Origin: Pteria penguin | Taxonomy: Eukaryota > Mollusca > Bivalvia > Pterioida > Pteriidae | Direction of reading: 5' to 3' | Assembly (NCBI GenBank): GCA_035048485.1 | Contig: CM068593.1 | Span: 3,360,535 to 3,424,534 of the forward strand | DNA length: 64,000 bases | Notes under the pieces: generated by a model | Told to the model about the DNA's origin: nothing | Seen by the model: only the letters and a program-made list of their open reading frames with translations | Databases searched by the model: none | Program-made: the position numbers and the translations under genes | In this document: positions 45,866-56,330 of the stretch, piece by piece | Numbering within the stretch: position 1 is the stretch's first letter | How the letters are laid out: every line of letters starts with the position of its first letter

Positions 45866-46961
45866 TTTTGATTAACCAGTAAAACATACAGACACAAAGG
45901 GGAAAAACTTGTATAGTACTGGAAGAAGAAGAAGAAACATGAGTGCATGTGTGCGTAAAGTGTTACGTCAAATGATGTAAATAATGAATAAGTAAGTAGA
46001 GAAGAAGGAAAAAATCGATACAGGAGTGCATGGTGCGTGAAGCGTTACGTCAAATGGTGTAAATTATGAATAAATCAGTAGAAGGTACGATCTATCCATT
46101 CAATATTCTCCATAACGTCAGAACGAGAAGTTTGAGTAATTTTCGTAACTTTTGATAAAATAAGTTATATATCTGAATTTCTATTTAGTTTATACAAATG
46201 GTATAAGAGAATATGATACAGTCAATGCAGGTATTACCTTTTAACTATTATTCATTTTGGAAAAAAATTCGAAAATTCTATACAATTCTCGTATGATTAT
46301 TTGAGAGGTCTGCAGGATTGAGATCAAGTGTACATATCAAAGAGTACAACCCCGACACTGCACTCAACTCATCATAAATAATGAAGAGATGTATATACAT
46401 TGAAGAGACATTTATTACTTCCATTCATTAACAAGGATTTTTATGAAAACTACAGACAATTTTGAACCTCCCCTTCTAAAGAACTTTAATGGGTTTTTTC
46501 TAGTCTTTATAAAATTCATTATACAATGTTTTGAAGTACGAAAAATAATTTCACACACATACAATCACACAGTCTCTTCTTTTGTTTTTATTTCTTTAGT
46601 TTTTCTGAAATAAAAATAAAAAATATATAAATAAATGATATGCATGCGGTAGTTCATTGTTATTTTTCTGTAAAGTCTGATTATCAATTTGAAATATGGT
46701 GGTCGTGACACAAATGGACTTCATGAAAAGCAAATGATTGGTCTATAGTTTTTCTTTTGAAAAATGGACCTCGTAACCATTGCATTCTTGTTATAAGAAT
46801 GACGTAATATGAATTGAAATCTGGTGGTCATGACACTAAAGACATACATCTTTAATGATTGGTGTATTTTGAAAAATCTAGTTGCTGTGACACTGGTAAT
46901 ACTTGTTTTAAGAACGGTACAATAGAAGATAATTTCATTTTAAGGAAGCGAAGTCGACAAA
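45866..46961. other. Intergenic region with two diverged duplications
   Basis: GAGTGCATG...GTGCGTAAAGTGTTACGTCAAATGATGTAAATAATGAATAA at 45941 repeats at 46024 (period 83). TTGAAATATGGTGGTCGTGACAC near 46690 repeats near 46815 (period about 130). Both copies are diverged. No gene is supported. The left end of E2 may lie here but no terminal inverted repeat was found. Confidence 0.5.
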
Positions 46962-47108
46962 ATGGGGTTTCTTTGCGAATACTGTGGTGTTTATTTTTCA
47001 GTACTTGGCAATTTGTTGCAACACAGTGCATCTAAACACAAACAAAAGAGACACTTTTGTCAACGGTATAAAAAGACTCACAGGAACACAGTACGCATGT
47101 CGACATGA
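46962..47108 (+). CDS. Short C2H2 zinc-finger reading frame
   Basis: 48 residues beginning MGFLCEYCGVYFSVLGNLLQH and continuing to a second histidine, one complete C2H2 finger at the very start, followed by a basic end. It may be the first exon of a longer gene or the truncated N-terminus of a polymerase-type protein like the one in E1, which also begins with fingers. The start codon is the only upstream ATG in frame. No promoter is obvious. Confidence 0.45.
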   Translation: MGFLCEYCGVYFSVLGNLLQHSASKHKQKRHFCQRYKKTHRNTVRMST

Positions 47109-47268
47109 AAGTCAATGTGAGCAGAATAAAGAAAATGTAACATTGAATCAGAAACAGATGCAAGCCACCCACCATAACCAGCGAATAATGAAGTCCAAGC
47201 ATCATTCAAATGAAGTAAATTTCCGACAACTTGTATTTTCCATATCTTTTATATTAATAATAAAGCTT

Positions 47269-48108
47269 ACCTTTGGACGTAGAATCATCCTGCTGCTCTC
47301 GAGAGCCATGATCCTCTCTTCTAATTCTTTAATTTAATTAATTTTCTCTCAGTTCTATCTATAACAATTTCTTGAACCATCTCCTGTTCCTCGATGATTC
47401 CTCTTTTCCTCTCAGTTGGGGAAGCCCATGGTATGGTCACCTATAATACAATTAAAAAAGAATATAAAGTCTTGAAGAAACGGCAAATGTCAAAACCCAG
47501 TTCGGATTAAAAAAAGAATTCAACCGTTGTTGACTATCATTTAAATCTTGTTATTTAAACTGAATTCTTATGTAAAAGGGCAGAAGTACTTACCCCTGAA
47601 ACATCAGATACCGGGTTCACTTCTCTCGAACCCACTGTCAAACAGTTTGACACGGAGATTGATGAAGTTCTGCAATATATACCAAAGAGAATAAAAATGG
47701 ATATTATTTTCTATAATTTCAAAGGTGTTGTAGAAAATGATTCATGGTGCTCTTAAGAAAAAAATATTGCAAACAATTTTTAGAAAAGGGGTATATACTT
47801 ACAGGTGAGGACTGTAGCTTAGGGGTTGATCCAGAGGAGTTCATTTTTATTTACTTTTCTTTTTAGTTTTACAAGTTCTGTAATAAAAATGTAATCAATG
47901 ATTATGATATGTTAAAACATTTGGATTTAAAATAAATTAATAAATACTAGGACACTTAAAATTCTTTATAAATGTAGGTATTTAAGAATATTTATTAAAG
48001 ATATGTTTATAAATGATGAGAACAAATACTTACGTCTAATTCCGATAAAAACTTCGGTGAAATGGATCTTGTTGGCACTTTATACAATAATCGTAAATTA
48101 CGCGTCAT
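47269..48108 (-). CDS. Possible four-exon minus-strand gene
   Basis: Four segments bounded by good splice signals: 48034-48108 (MTRNLRLLYKVPTRSISPKF, donor GTAAGT), 47803-47877 (acceptor TTATTACAG, donor GTAAGT), 47594-47669 (acceptor TATTGCAG, donor GTAAGT) and about 47269-47443 (acceptor GTATTATAG, donor GTAAGC). Three are 75-76 bases long. Exons three and four join in one frame (VNPVSDVSG then VTIPWASPTERKRGIIEEQ) and lead to a charged, coiled-coil-like stretch. The second segment has stops in every frame, so the model is incomplete or the gene is decayed. Family unknown. Confidence 0.3.
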
Positions 48109-48712
48109 TTCATTTTTCACTCTTAATCTATCGCTTAATCAACACCTGTCATCAACTAATATGGTTCAAATGAAATCACACGCAGAACTACTTTGTAGTG
48201 TATGAAATCACAAACAGAACTGCTTTGTAGTGTATAAAGAAAAGTAACTGTCCATTGAAATCCTTCAGCCGATGCATTAAAATTAGCAAAGAAATATATA
48301 TGCCAATAAAGCTCAAATCTAATACAGTATTTCAGAAGTTACAAAAATCTGATGCAGTGCAATATATATTTTCCTCTTAAAAGATACTTTCAATCTCACA
48401 CTACAGACTCCATTCCGCTGATTAATTCATTTCAATCTCCGTTACGTACAAAGAGGGATAACTCTTATCATTGCTGATGGACTATTTTCAAACTCTCTTT
48501 TACATGCAAAGAGGGATCACTCTAACTTTTGATGTGCACTTTTCTATAAAAGGATAATGTATGAGAACTGTCCTTAATATCTTTTTCATGTTTGTACTCT
48601 GAAGAATAAAATTAACTGAAAAAAGGATTATAGATTCAGTAAATAAAAGTTATATAAACTTAAATAAATTTATCATTTCTAGATACAACCAACGACACAG
48701 AAGAACAACAGG
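48109..48712. other. Spacer ahead of the E2 polymerase
   Basis: Contains diverged short duplications (CACACGCAGAACTACTTTGTAGTGTATGAAATCACAAACAGAACTGCTTTGTAGTGTAT and CAAAGAGGGATAACTCT...CAAAGAGGGATCACTCT). An acceptor-like TTTCTAG at 48681 precedes the polymerase start, so an upstream exon is possible. Confidence 0.4.
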
Positions 48713-51700
48713 ATGATTCCTCTGTCAGAAAGGAACCAAGCGATGTCTCCTCAACCCGGACCAAGTCACTTGATGTTCCCTCAACCCGGACCGAGTCATG
48801 TAACGACGTCTTACAATAATAACCCTGTTTACCGCTGCCGTCGATGTGACGAAAACCTTGACAACAGACGATCTCTGTACCATCATAATGTGAGAGAACA
48901 TGTACAGAGAGGTGGGGGTTTTTTTACAACCATCCCCCTTCATACCAGGACAAGAACCGTGGGTTGGGAACGATGCGCTGAGAAAGAGAGAGAGATCTGA
49001 CATTAATGAACCTCTCATTTTTCGGAAGGTCACGTTTCGTCAACTTATAATTTACCACTAACCAACGATTTCTCTGTTGACGAACTCATGGAAAGCATGG
49101 AAGAAATATATGACCGTCAACAATATGCATTTCGTCTCAATCTGCACTTTGGATTGATTCTGGTCAACACGGAGACCGGAGGGTATAGGTACTTTATCTC
49201 ACATTCCAATGAATCATTGTTTCCAAGACCAATCTATGTATCAAGACGTCATGACTTAAACAAATTAAGACAGCGACTAGATAGTTTTAATGTTGTCGAC
49301 TTCATTTTACAGCAACGGCCCGACACCAAACGGAAGGCTGTTCTTGTCACCAATGTACACTTCAGCCTCTTCCATTTAAACTACCTCCTCGGGACACCCG
49401 TCCAGCTCCCAGAGTACATCACATGTTCAAAATTAATAAGTGCACTCGACAAAAATTTGAAAGGTCGATCCTACGACGATCAACTATGCGTCTTTCGATG
49501 TCTGGCCATACATTTTCACAGGCGTGAGCATCTAGAGACCAATACAAAGCGTTATTTTGAAAAATGGATGTCATATATTCAAGAGCAAATTCAGTCTATC
49601 AACATCGACATTTCCAGTTTCGAGGGTGTATCTTTAGACCAAATGGTCTACTTCGAGAGATGCTTTCAAATCGCGTTGGTGGCAGCCATGGTGGAGTATA
49701 TGGAAAGGATAGCAACCAAAGGAGAAGAATTGCCCAGGATTAAATTAAGGACATCTTTGACCAATTACAGTTCATGATTGAACATCCAGAGGAATATCTA
49801 TATATGATGACCGCCAGCCGTCTTTTGACGAAATTTCGGATTTCGTCGACAAAATAGAAGAACTCATAGAAGATTTTGAAGCCTACTGCAAACAAATGAT
49901 CTGCCTGGGTTTTAATTCGTCCAAGTACGAAATGAATTTAATCAAATCTCACTTGGCCAAACATTTAAAATTACACAAAAATAATATGTTTACCGTTACA
50001 CGCAACAACCAATACGCCTGCTTAGCTAATAACAATCTCAAGTTCTTGGACATTACGTCTGATCTCTCCCAAGGCATCAATTACACCAGATTCCTCAAGG
50101 CATTTGATGTCAGTGAAAATAAAGGTTTTTTCCCTTACGAGTGGTTGGATGACATCATCAAATTGGATCAAACCTCTCTCCCACCTCGCGAAGCATTTTA
50201 CAGCTCACTGAAAGACACGACAATCTCCAACGTAGACTATGCTGTATGTCAAAGAGTTTGGGAGGAAAACAACATACAAACATTCCACGATTTCCTTATC
50301 TGGTACAACAACCTCAATGTGGGACCCTTTGTCACGGCTATACAGAACCTTCAGCGTTATTACTTTCAGCGCAACATTGACATTTTCACAGTCAGCATTT
50401 CCGTTCTCGGTTTAGCTCGTCACATGCTATTTGAATGCGGGCGAAACGCAAAGGCCTCTTTTGCATTGTGTGACAGCACTAACTCGGACCTGTACTACAT
50501 GATCAAACGAAATATCGTTGGAGGTCCGTCCATTATTTTCAATCGATATCACGAGGTCGGAATTACCAACATTCGGAACAACCCAGCCAAACCGTGTCAA
50601 AGAATCGTCGGGTTTGATGCCAATTCCTTGTACCTCTTTTGCATTGGTCAGCCAATGCCAACAGGAGCGCCTATTCGACGCAATGTCGAAACTCAATTCA
50701 AACCGATAAAAAAGGAAAAATACATGATGGCCTATTACTAGTTGGACTGGCTGAATTCATCACAAGGGCTTAGCATCCATCATAAACTCATTCAAGGGAA
50801 AGAAAAGAAAATAGGTCCCTACCCTGTAGATGGCTACGATGAAACGACTAATACGGTCTATCAATTCCGGATGCTACTGGCATGGTCATCGGTGCTGGCT
50901 GACCAAATCCCAGCATGGGAAAGACAAGTGGGAGTCTATGGCTAATAAACGAGTCATGAAAACAGAAAAGACAACTCGCTTTTTGAAAGCAAAAGGCTAC
51001 AAGGTGGTGGAAATGAGAGAATGCGTGTTCCGGAGCAGAATACGTTCTAATATCAAGTTGAAAGCCTTCTTCGATGCCCGTCAACCTCCCAATCCTCAAC
51101 GTCAACTATCAGAGAGAGAAATACTACAGACAGTGGTCGACAACAAACTCTTTGGGATGGTAGAAGTGGACGTTCCTGTGCCTGAGCAATGGCCTGCTCA
51201 CTTTTAGCATCCCACCATGACCCCCTACGAGTACTTTCAGGAAATGTCGCCCATTTTCTGTACTTCAGAAGTACCAATCGACATCATCGGACAACACATG
51301 CAAGCCCACATCAAAAATTTGAGTTGTCCATGAAGTCAAGACGGCTACTTGTAGGGAGCATGCGCGCCAGGAAAATCTTACTGACCACGCCTCTCCTTAA
51401 ATGGTATATAGAACGTGGGACGGAGATGACGAAAATTTACCAGACCATTGAATTTACACCCTTACGTTGTTTTCAACAGTTTGTCCGTGACGTTAGCGAT
51501 GCTCGTCGCGCCGGAGATGTGGACGCATCCAAAGCTATCATCGCCGACACTAGAAAATTGGAAGGAAACTCGCATTTGGATCCACAATCATGGACCAAGA
51601 AAAATTTCAAGACGCCAGTTAATAAAAGGAGAGTGTTCTGTCATGCTGGAAGCTAATCTCCCACAATTTAAAAGATTAACACAACTCGTACCCGAAGAAG

Positions 51701-52585
51701 AGTATTACGAGGTGGAAAAATTGAAAACCACCATACGCCTGAATCTACCTGTGCAGATAGGCTACTTCATTTTGCAGTACGGAAAATTGCACGTTACAAT
51801 TTTATTACGACTTTTTAGACAAATACGTCGACAGGTACAATTTTGAGTACTGCGAGATGGATACGGATTCTGCCTACATGGCCCTCGCTGCACCCGACTT
51901 CCTGTCCGTCATCGAGCCGACAATGATGAATGAATATTTAAAAGGACTTGAAGGTCATTGCCTACCAGACTTAGAGATTGAGGCCGATTGTCACAATCAT
52001 TGGTTTCCTCGTACTTGCTGCCAGATCCACGCCAAATTCGATAAGAGGACGCCTAGTCTCTTTAAAATCGAATACGAGGGAGACACCATGATCGGTCTCT
52101 GCTCAAAAACATACATTGTGGCTAAAAAGAAATCAAGCATCACTTCCAACACCTTGATGAGTACAGCTAAAGTTCTACGCAAGGCTAAAAATCTGAAACT
52201 TAAGCGCCTCCAACCCAAGATCAGACCTTACTACGAGACCAAGTTTAGTTCCAAGTGTATCAGTAAGAAAACTGTGAGGGCTCCTTTGACCACCTTGCGA
52301 CAGGTCTTAAAAACTAGAAAGGCAGGAACTGGCACCAATAAAGGTATAAGACCTCGCAAAAATACCATGTATACTTATACCCGACACAGAAGTGGGATCT
52401 CATACTTTTACTGTAAGCGAAAAGTTCTAGCCGACGGTCAGACGACGGTGCCCTTGGACTTGGAATTGTGCCCCAGTAAGGACGAACTGATGGAAGTCCA
52501 AGAAAGTGAGATGGAAGTAATGAACTCGGACGAAGATCGGGAATTGGCCAGCCTTTTAGTCTCTCTCATAGAGGAAGACGAGTGA
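48713..52585 (+). pseudogene. DNA polymerase B of E2, heavily broken
   Basis: Starts with a proline-rich stretch and a C2H2 finger (YRCRRCDENLDNRRSLYHH). Recognised parts in order: NLHFGLILVNTETGGYRYF; LLGTPVQLPEYI; RSYDDQLCVFRCLAIHF; ITSDLSQGINYTRFL; ENKGFFPYEWLD; motif A GFDANSLYLF (50610-50640) with GQPMPTG; VDGYDETTNTVYQF followed in another frame by GCYWHGH, an endonuclease-like insert of this polymerase type; EGNS...TIMDQEKFQ; motif C EMDTDSAYMA (51855-51885); then a basic C-terminal domain ending near 52585. Frame changes occur near 48925, 49005, 49775, 50740, 50880, 51200, 51320, 51570 and 51810. It differs in type from the polymerase of E1. Confidence 0.88.
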
Positions 52586-52622
52586 AATTATAAGAAGGGG
52601 TCGGTACAAATAAAACCAAACA

Positions 52623-52822
52623 ATGGAACAACCACAGAGACAAAACTCCAACTATCACTGGACGGTTTTAGGAGAGTCATTACCCAAGTCAGAAATTGTT
52701 TACTTTTGCGAAATTATTAGTCTACGTCATTGTCGTGACATTGATCGTCAACCTGTCTATGGGAAAACGGAACTGTGGATCAGTCTTCTACGCTCTCCCG
52801 TCACCAACCTTAAACAAACACG
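52623..52822 (+). pseudogene. Small single-pass membrane protein, broken
   Basis: Pieces in two frames: LPKSEIVYFCEI (frame one), LLVYVIVVTLIVNLSMGK (frame two, a membrane segment) and TELWISLL (frame one). Together they resemble a small one-pass protein commonly found between polymerase and ATPase in invertebrate Polintons (S-E-I-V-Y-F start, hydrophobic helix, N-L, then L-W-x-x-L-L). Recalled from family patterns, not searched. Two frame changes make it non-functional here. Confidence 0.45.
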
Positions 52823-53460
52823 ATGAGTGACGTCATTTTACCGCTAATTCCCTGCTCTAGCATGTGAATCACCGGTCAGAACGGAAGTGGAAAGATGAGA
52901 TTCGTATATAGACTTTTACAGAATCTGAACAAGATGTACCAAAAAGAGCCGCCCGTCGTATCTTATATTGCTACGGCATTCATCAACCGTTGTTTGATTA
53001 AATGGAGTCCGAGTTACCCAACTTGACCATGAGACACGTACTGCCGACACGCAAAGATATTGACGAATTTACTCGCTTGACAGTTATCGACGATTTGGCC
53101 CATCAACTATTGAATGATGCAGAGATGGAATTACTCTTCACACAAGGCTGTCATCATCGCCGCATCAGTGTCATATTTATGACCCAAAACATGTTTCAAA
53201 AAGGCTCCAAGTCGCGCACGATTGCCTTAAATAATTATCTAATTCTCATGAAAAAAGTCAGAGATGCGGCTCAAATTACCTACCTTGGTCGACAACTGTT
53301 TCCGGGTAAAGCTAACTTTTTGACCTCAGCCTATACGGATGCCACAAAATAACCATACGGATACCTCTTAGTGGACACTTCGCCTCATTCGGAGGACGAA
53401 TACCGACTGCGCACGCACATCTTTCCGGGCGAAGATCCCGTCATCTCTCAAATTTTATAA
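52823..53460 (+). pseudogene. Packaging ATPase of E2, broken
   Basis: Start MSDVILPLIPCSSM, then a TGA, then ITGQNGSGKM (Walker A with M where T/S is expected), FVYRLLQNLNKMY, and in the next frame LTVIDDLAHQLLND (Walker B) and HHRRISVIFMTQNMFQKGSKSR, as in E1. After a TAA at 53350 the end GYLLVDTSPHSEDEYRLRTH and FPGEDPVI follows. The stop before Walker A, the changed Walker A residue, frame changes near 52975 and the late stop show loss of function. Confidence 0.85.
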
Positions 53461-53496
53461 GAGGAGGACATAAATCATTATATCAACGTGTTCGTC

Positions 53497-53815
53497 ATGA
53501 GTCGATTACTCAGCAGTCAATGTCCTTTCTGGTATTATTTGCGGAAGCCAAATTGAAACAAAGAAAAGCTTTACTTCAAACTCTCTCGGATTCCCAACTT
53601 AAAGCAGTGAGTGAAGTCGTGCACAACGTACTGAAAGGAAACATACCTTTCGCGACAGAACAACAGCAGACCCTGAAGAAATACAGAAAAGTGTTGTACC
53701 TCGTTGGAGATAAAAAAAAAACCTTACGTTTTAACGCAAGAAAAAAATCGTACTGAAAGCAGCCAATCCGATTCGATTCGTTTTGAGGTTAGCCTTGAAT
53801 CATCTACCATGCCAA
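53497..53815 (+). pseudogene. Small conserved basic protein of E2, frame-broken
   Basis: Homologue of 28571-28864 in E1: KLKQRKALLQTLSDSQLKAV, SEVVHNVLKGNIPF and LKKYRKVLYLVGDKKK. The expected start (MSRLLSSQ, 53497) is one frame away from the main part, and the C-terminus after an A run at 53740 continues in another frame (KIVLKAANPIRFVLR). Its order after the ATPase is the same as in E1. Confidence 0.7.
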
Positions 53816-54308
53816 AAAATCTGTCTTGATACCTTACGACAAATATCATCGTTTGCTTCAGTCCAGTGGAACATGTTTTGTACGGACACATTTACGCGTA
53901 AAGATGCCATGTTGCGTCATGCAAGAAACAAACATTTCGTGGTTCCACAGTCTCCGCCGCCGAAAGGAGTTCTCCACTCGCTCTACTCAGTTCAAGACGG
54001 TCTCCACTCAATCCACACAGGAAACGATCGTCTCCCCCACCTCCACTCAATCCACACAGGAAACGATCGTCTCCCCCACCTCCACTCAATCCACACAGGA
54101 AACGATCGTCTCCCCCACCTCCACTCGATCCTATAATATAATATATATAATCTCCACCACCACGAAAACAGAAATGTCCACCCCGTCCATCGACAAGTCG
54201 ACGCGTTCCACCGTCTCCACCAAAATCCGTGTTCAAGCAATGGAAATTTCCACCGCATCCACCGGAAGAGACATCATCTCCACGGAGTCCACCGATGGAT
54301 ATGGATAA
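53809..54308 (+). pseudogene. Finger protein with 13-residue Ser/Thr repeats, broken
   Basis: The start resembles the E1 gene at 28849 (a lysine-rich M-P-K start, then LIPYDKYHRLL). Next comes a half finger, CTDTFTRKDAMLRHARNKH, in another frame, then a 39-bp minisatellite (three copies, 54009-54129) that in frame two encodes QSTQETIVSPTST repeats and then STTTKTEMSTPS. It is a fusion-like layout of the conserved gene and a polymerase-type finger, or two decayed neighbours. Confidence 0.5.
54009..54129. repeat. 39-bp minisatellite, three copies
   Basis: The unit ATCCACACAGGAAACGATCG plus TCTCCCCCACCTCCACTCA repeats three times with almost no change. The length is a multiple of three, so it keeps the reading frame. 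Confidence 0.95.
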
Positions 54309-54746
54309 AAAATGGATATATTTCTAAATCACGAGTTTGAAAATTTGACCTTTCTTGTATTAATATTTTAATTCAAAGTTTAAAATTATCTTGTATTGAA
54401 TGTTAATATTTCGGGAAAAAAGTGTGCTTATTTTGATTGTCATTTCTCATCATAGAAACTATGAGTGTTTTGAAAATATGACATTGTGTATGCATTTTTT
54501 TCATTTTAGTGTATTTAACATATTCTGAATATTTTTATAACATTTATATTATGAGTAATCAATATTCTTTTAAATGTACATGTCAATAGATATATTCATA
54601 TTGATATCTTTATTGTATAGTCTGAATTGACCATTTATCTTTATACAACATTTATTTTTAGATATGTGTAATGATATATCTTTTCATTGCGCATGTCAAT
54701 AGATATAACTACGAGTGAAATCCATACTTCTATATAATTTTTCATC
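54309..54746. other. AT-rich spacer before the TBP-like gene
   Basis: No coding sign. CTATATAAT at 54732 lies just 15 bases before the ATG of the TBP-like gene, too close for the usual distance; GATATATC strings occur further up. The promoter is unresolved. Confidence 0.45.
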
Positions 54747-55454
54747 ATGCATTTGACGAATGTGGATGTGAAAGGAAGGTTAGATCGTGTGATCGATCTG
54801 AAATCACTGCAGGATGATCTCACCCACCCCAGATTCAATCCAGCACGCTTTAGCGGACTCATCTGGCATGAGCCTCAGCTCGGCGGAAATTGTAAAGCGT
54901 TCGCTAGTGGTGCCATCAACTGTAATGGCAGATGTTCGTCTTTTAAGGAGGGTGTAAAGAGACTAAAACGACACGTGCGTATCTTGAAAAAGAAAGATTA
55001 TTGCACTATGGTATCTGATGTCAAGGCCGTTACGGCATCTGCTTCTCATAGAATAGAAGCTCCCGTCAAAGTAGAAATCATTCCGTTTCCTTTGACTTAC
55101 GAACCCGAGTTGTTCCCTGCCATCATGTTTAGGAGAGACACGATTCATTTTACTCTACACTTTTCGGGCGCCTTGATCATCACTGGGCTAAAATCAGAGA
55201 CAGATATAGACGATACAGTGTATCCCGTCATCTTAGAATTGGCATCATGCTTACAAGAGAACTCGATGCACGTGCGTAAAAACGATTCGCCATGGGAGTC
55301 TGGAGACATGCCGCTTTTCATGCATCGCAAAAGTGCAAACAAGACTGTCTACAAGACTGTTCACTGTCAAATTTCGAACACCAAAGTGTGCAGCCATTAC
55401 TGTGTATATTACCTGTATCAGAGAAATGCGTGCAGAATGACAACGATGCTTTGA
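54747..55454 (+). CDS. TATA-box-binding-protein-like protein (TBP-like), both repeats
   Basis: 235 residues. Residues 4-85 and 88-165 are the two repeats of the TBP saddle, which binds the minor groove of TATA promoters and nucleates RNA polymerase assembly. Repeat 1: DRVIDLKSLQ, FNPARFSGLIW, AFASGAINCNG, then helix EGVKRLKRHVRILKK. Repeat 2: IEAPVKVEIIP, TYEPELFPAIMFR, LHFSGALIITG, then a helix to DDTVYPVILEL. Phe 35, 52 and 123 occupy positions of the DNA-kinking phenylalanines; Phe 139 is one place off. YEPELFP is nearly as in cellular TBP, the rest is far diverged. Residues 166-235 are unrelated and cysteine-containing. Neighbours are Polinton genes on the same strand, so it belongs to E2. 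The TBP core is unbroken although most E2 genes are not. Confidence 0.85.
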   Translation: MHLTNVDVKGRLDRVIDLKSLQDDLTHPRFNPARFSGLIWHEPQLGGNCKAFASGAINCNGRCSSFKEGVKRLKRHVRILKKKDYCTMVSDVKAVTASASHRIEAPVKVEIIPFPLTYEPELFPAIMFRRDTIHFTLHFSGALIITGLKSETDIDDTVYPVILELASCLQENSMHVRKNDSPWESGDMPLFMHRKSANKTVYKTVHCQISNTKVCSHYCVYYLYQRNACRMTTML

Positions 55455-55457
55455 TTG

Positions 55458-55592
55458 ATGTCGGCTCATCCACCGAAAAGAAGCAAGACTAGGAACCCTT
55501 TGCGGAGGGATCGATTCGAATACCGGTGGTTTCAGAAAAACGTGATCCTTGACATACAAAGAAAACAGACACACGCACGTCCAAAATGGTGA
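55458..55592 (+). CDS. Short basic orphan (44 residues)
   Basis: Starts MSAHPPKRSKTRNPLRRDRF, in the same frame as the TBP-like gene and just after its stop. It is very basic, with FEYRWFQKNVI in the middle. It may be a separate small gene or the detached end of the TBP-like protein, since only one stop codon separates them. No family recognised. Confidence 0.35.
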   Translation: MSAHPPKRSKTRNPLRRDRFEYRWFQKNVILDIQRKQTHARPKW

Positions 55593-55705
55593 GATCATAT
55601 AAATCCCGTTGTTGTGAAACCTATTTAGACTTGACGTGCTTCTTGCTGGCGATAGCATGTATTCAATTGTTCATCGTTTGGATAGCTTTGATTCCATATC
55701 TATGA
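55586..55705 (+). CDS. Short membrane protein (39 residues)
   Basis: MVRSYKSRCCETYLDLTCF followed by a 20-residue hydrophobic helix (LLAIACIQLFIVWIALIPYL). Overlaps the previous short frame by seven bases. A cluster of basic residues before the helix suggests the N-terminus faces the cytosol. Tiny single-pass proteins are common in virus genomes, but this could be chance. Confidence 0.4.
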   Translation: MVRSYKSRCCETYLDLTCFLLAIACIQLFIVWIALIPYL

Positions 55706-55804
55706 TTTTGTGTGTCTATCGAGAACCCGAAATTATCAAACTTGGACGATGGTGACATCGCTCTGAGCCATGAGGCAAAGTTTGACTAACAGGTTGTTTC
55801 GACG

Positions 55805-56251
55805 ATGACACGTAATCCAGTAGTTGCTAACGCGACACCAAAGTGTCTCAAATGTAAAGAAGACGAAATGTTATGTTGGAAATGTGACTACGACCTCTTA
55901 GAGGACCTCTTCGGTACGGAGTATATTACTTGTTCTCACTGTAAACGAGACGTGGAAGAGCTAAGATATCAATGTCACGAATGCAATGCAGATGTCTGTG
56001 AGGAGTGCTGTATTCTTTGTAAAGGAGATAAATGCAAGTTTTATAAATGTCAACATTATTCAGAATGGTCCGACATAGGAATCAGATGTCCTAAATGTAA
56101 ACAACCGATCTGCAACTCATGTGACCGGGAATGCATCTATCTTCGGTGTGAATTTTGTATGGAGGACATCGAAGAAGGGAAAATCGGCGTAGATTCGATT
56201 TGTGCAGATTGTCGTGAAATAGTCAACAGATATTGGTCGAAGAAGCATTGA
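55805..56251 (+). CDS. Cysteine-rich multi-zinc-ribbon protein
   Basis: 148 residues, intact, with about ten CxxC pairs: CLKC, CWKC, CSHC, CHEC, CEECC, CPKC, CNSC, CEFC and CADC among them. The stretch YQCHECNADVCEECC looks like a ZZ/RING-type module; the others resemble zinc ribbons in series. The family is not recognised. Its place between the TBP-like gene and integrase invites the thought of a transcription factor (zinc ribbons occur in TFIIB, TFIIS and polymerase subunits), but no diagnostic motif supports that. One of few unbroken frames in E2, together with the TBP core. Confidence 0.6.
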   Translation: MTRNPVVANATPKCLKCKEDEMLCWKCDYDLLEDLFGTEYITCSHCKRDVEELRYQCHECNADVCEECCILCKGDKCKFYKCQHYSEWSDIGIRCPKCKQPICNSCDRECIYLRCEFCMEDIEEGKIGVDSICADCREIVNRYWSKKH

Positions 56252-56330
56252 TTTATACGACCATTGACTGTTCTGGTCGAGAAGTGACATGCTTATAAGA
56301 GTACTCGATTTACGACCATGAAAAAGAATC
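56252..56330 (+). promoter_or_regulatory. Spacer with possible TATA motif before integrase
   Basis: GCTTATAAGAG at about 56291 lies some 35 bases before the integrase ATG at 56331, comparable to the E1 arrangement. Confidence 0.4.

Noticed and set aside
53892..54258. Glycine- and tryptophan-rich frames on the minus strand
   Set aside because: They are shadows of the 39-bp minisatellite coding Ser/Thr repeats on the plus strand.
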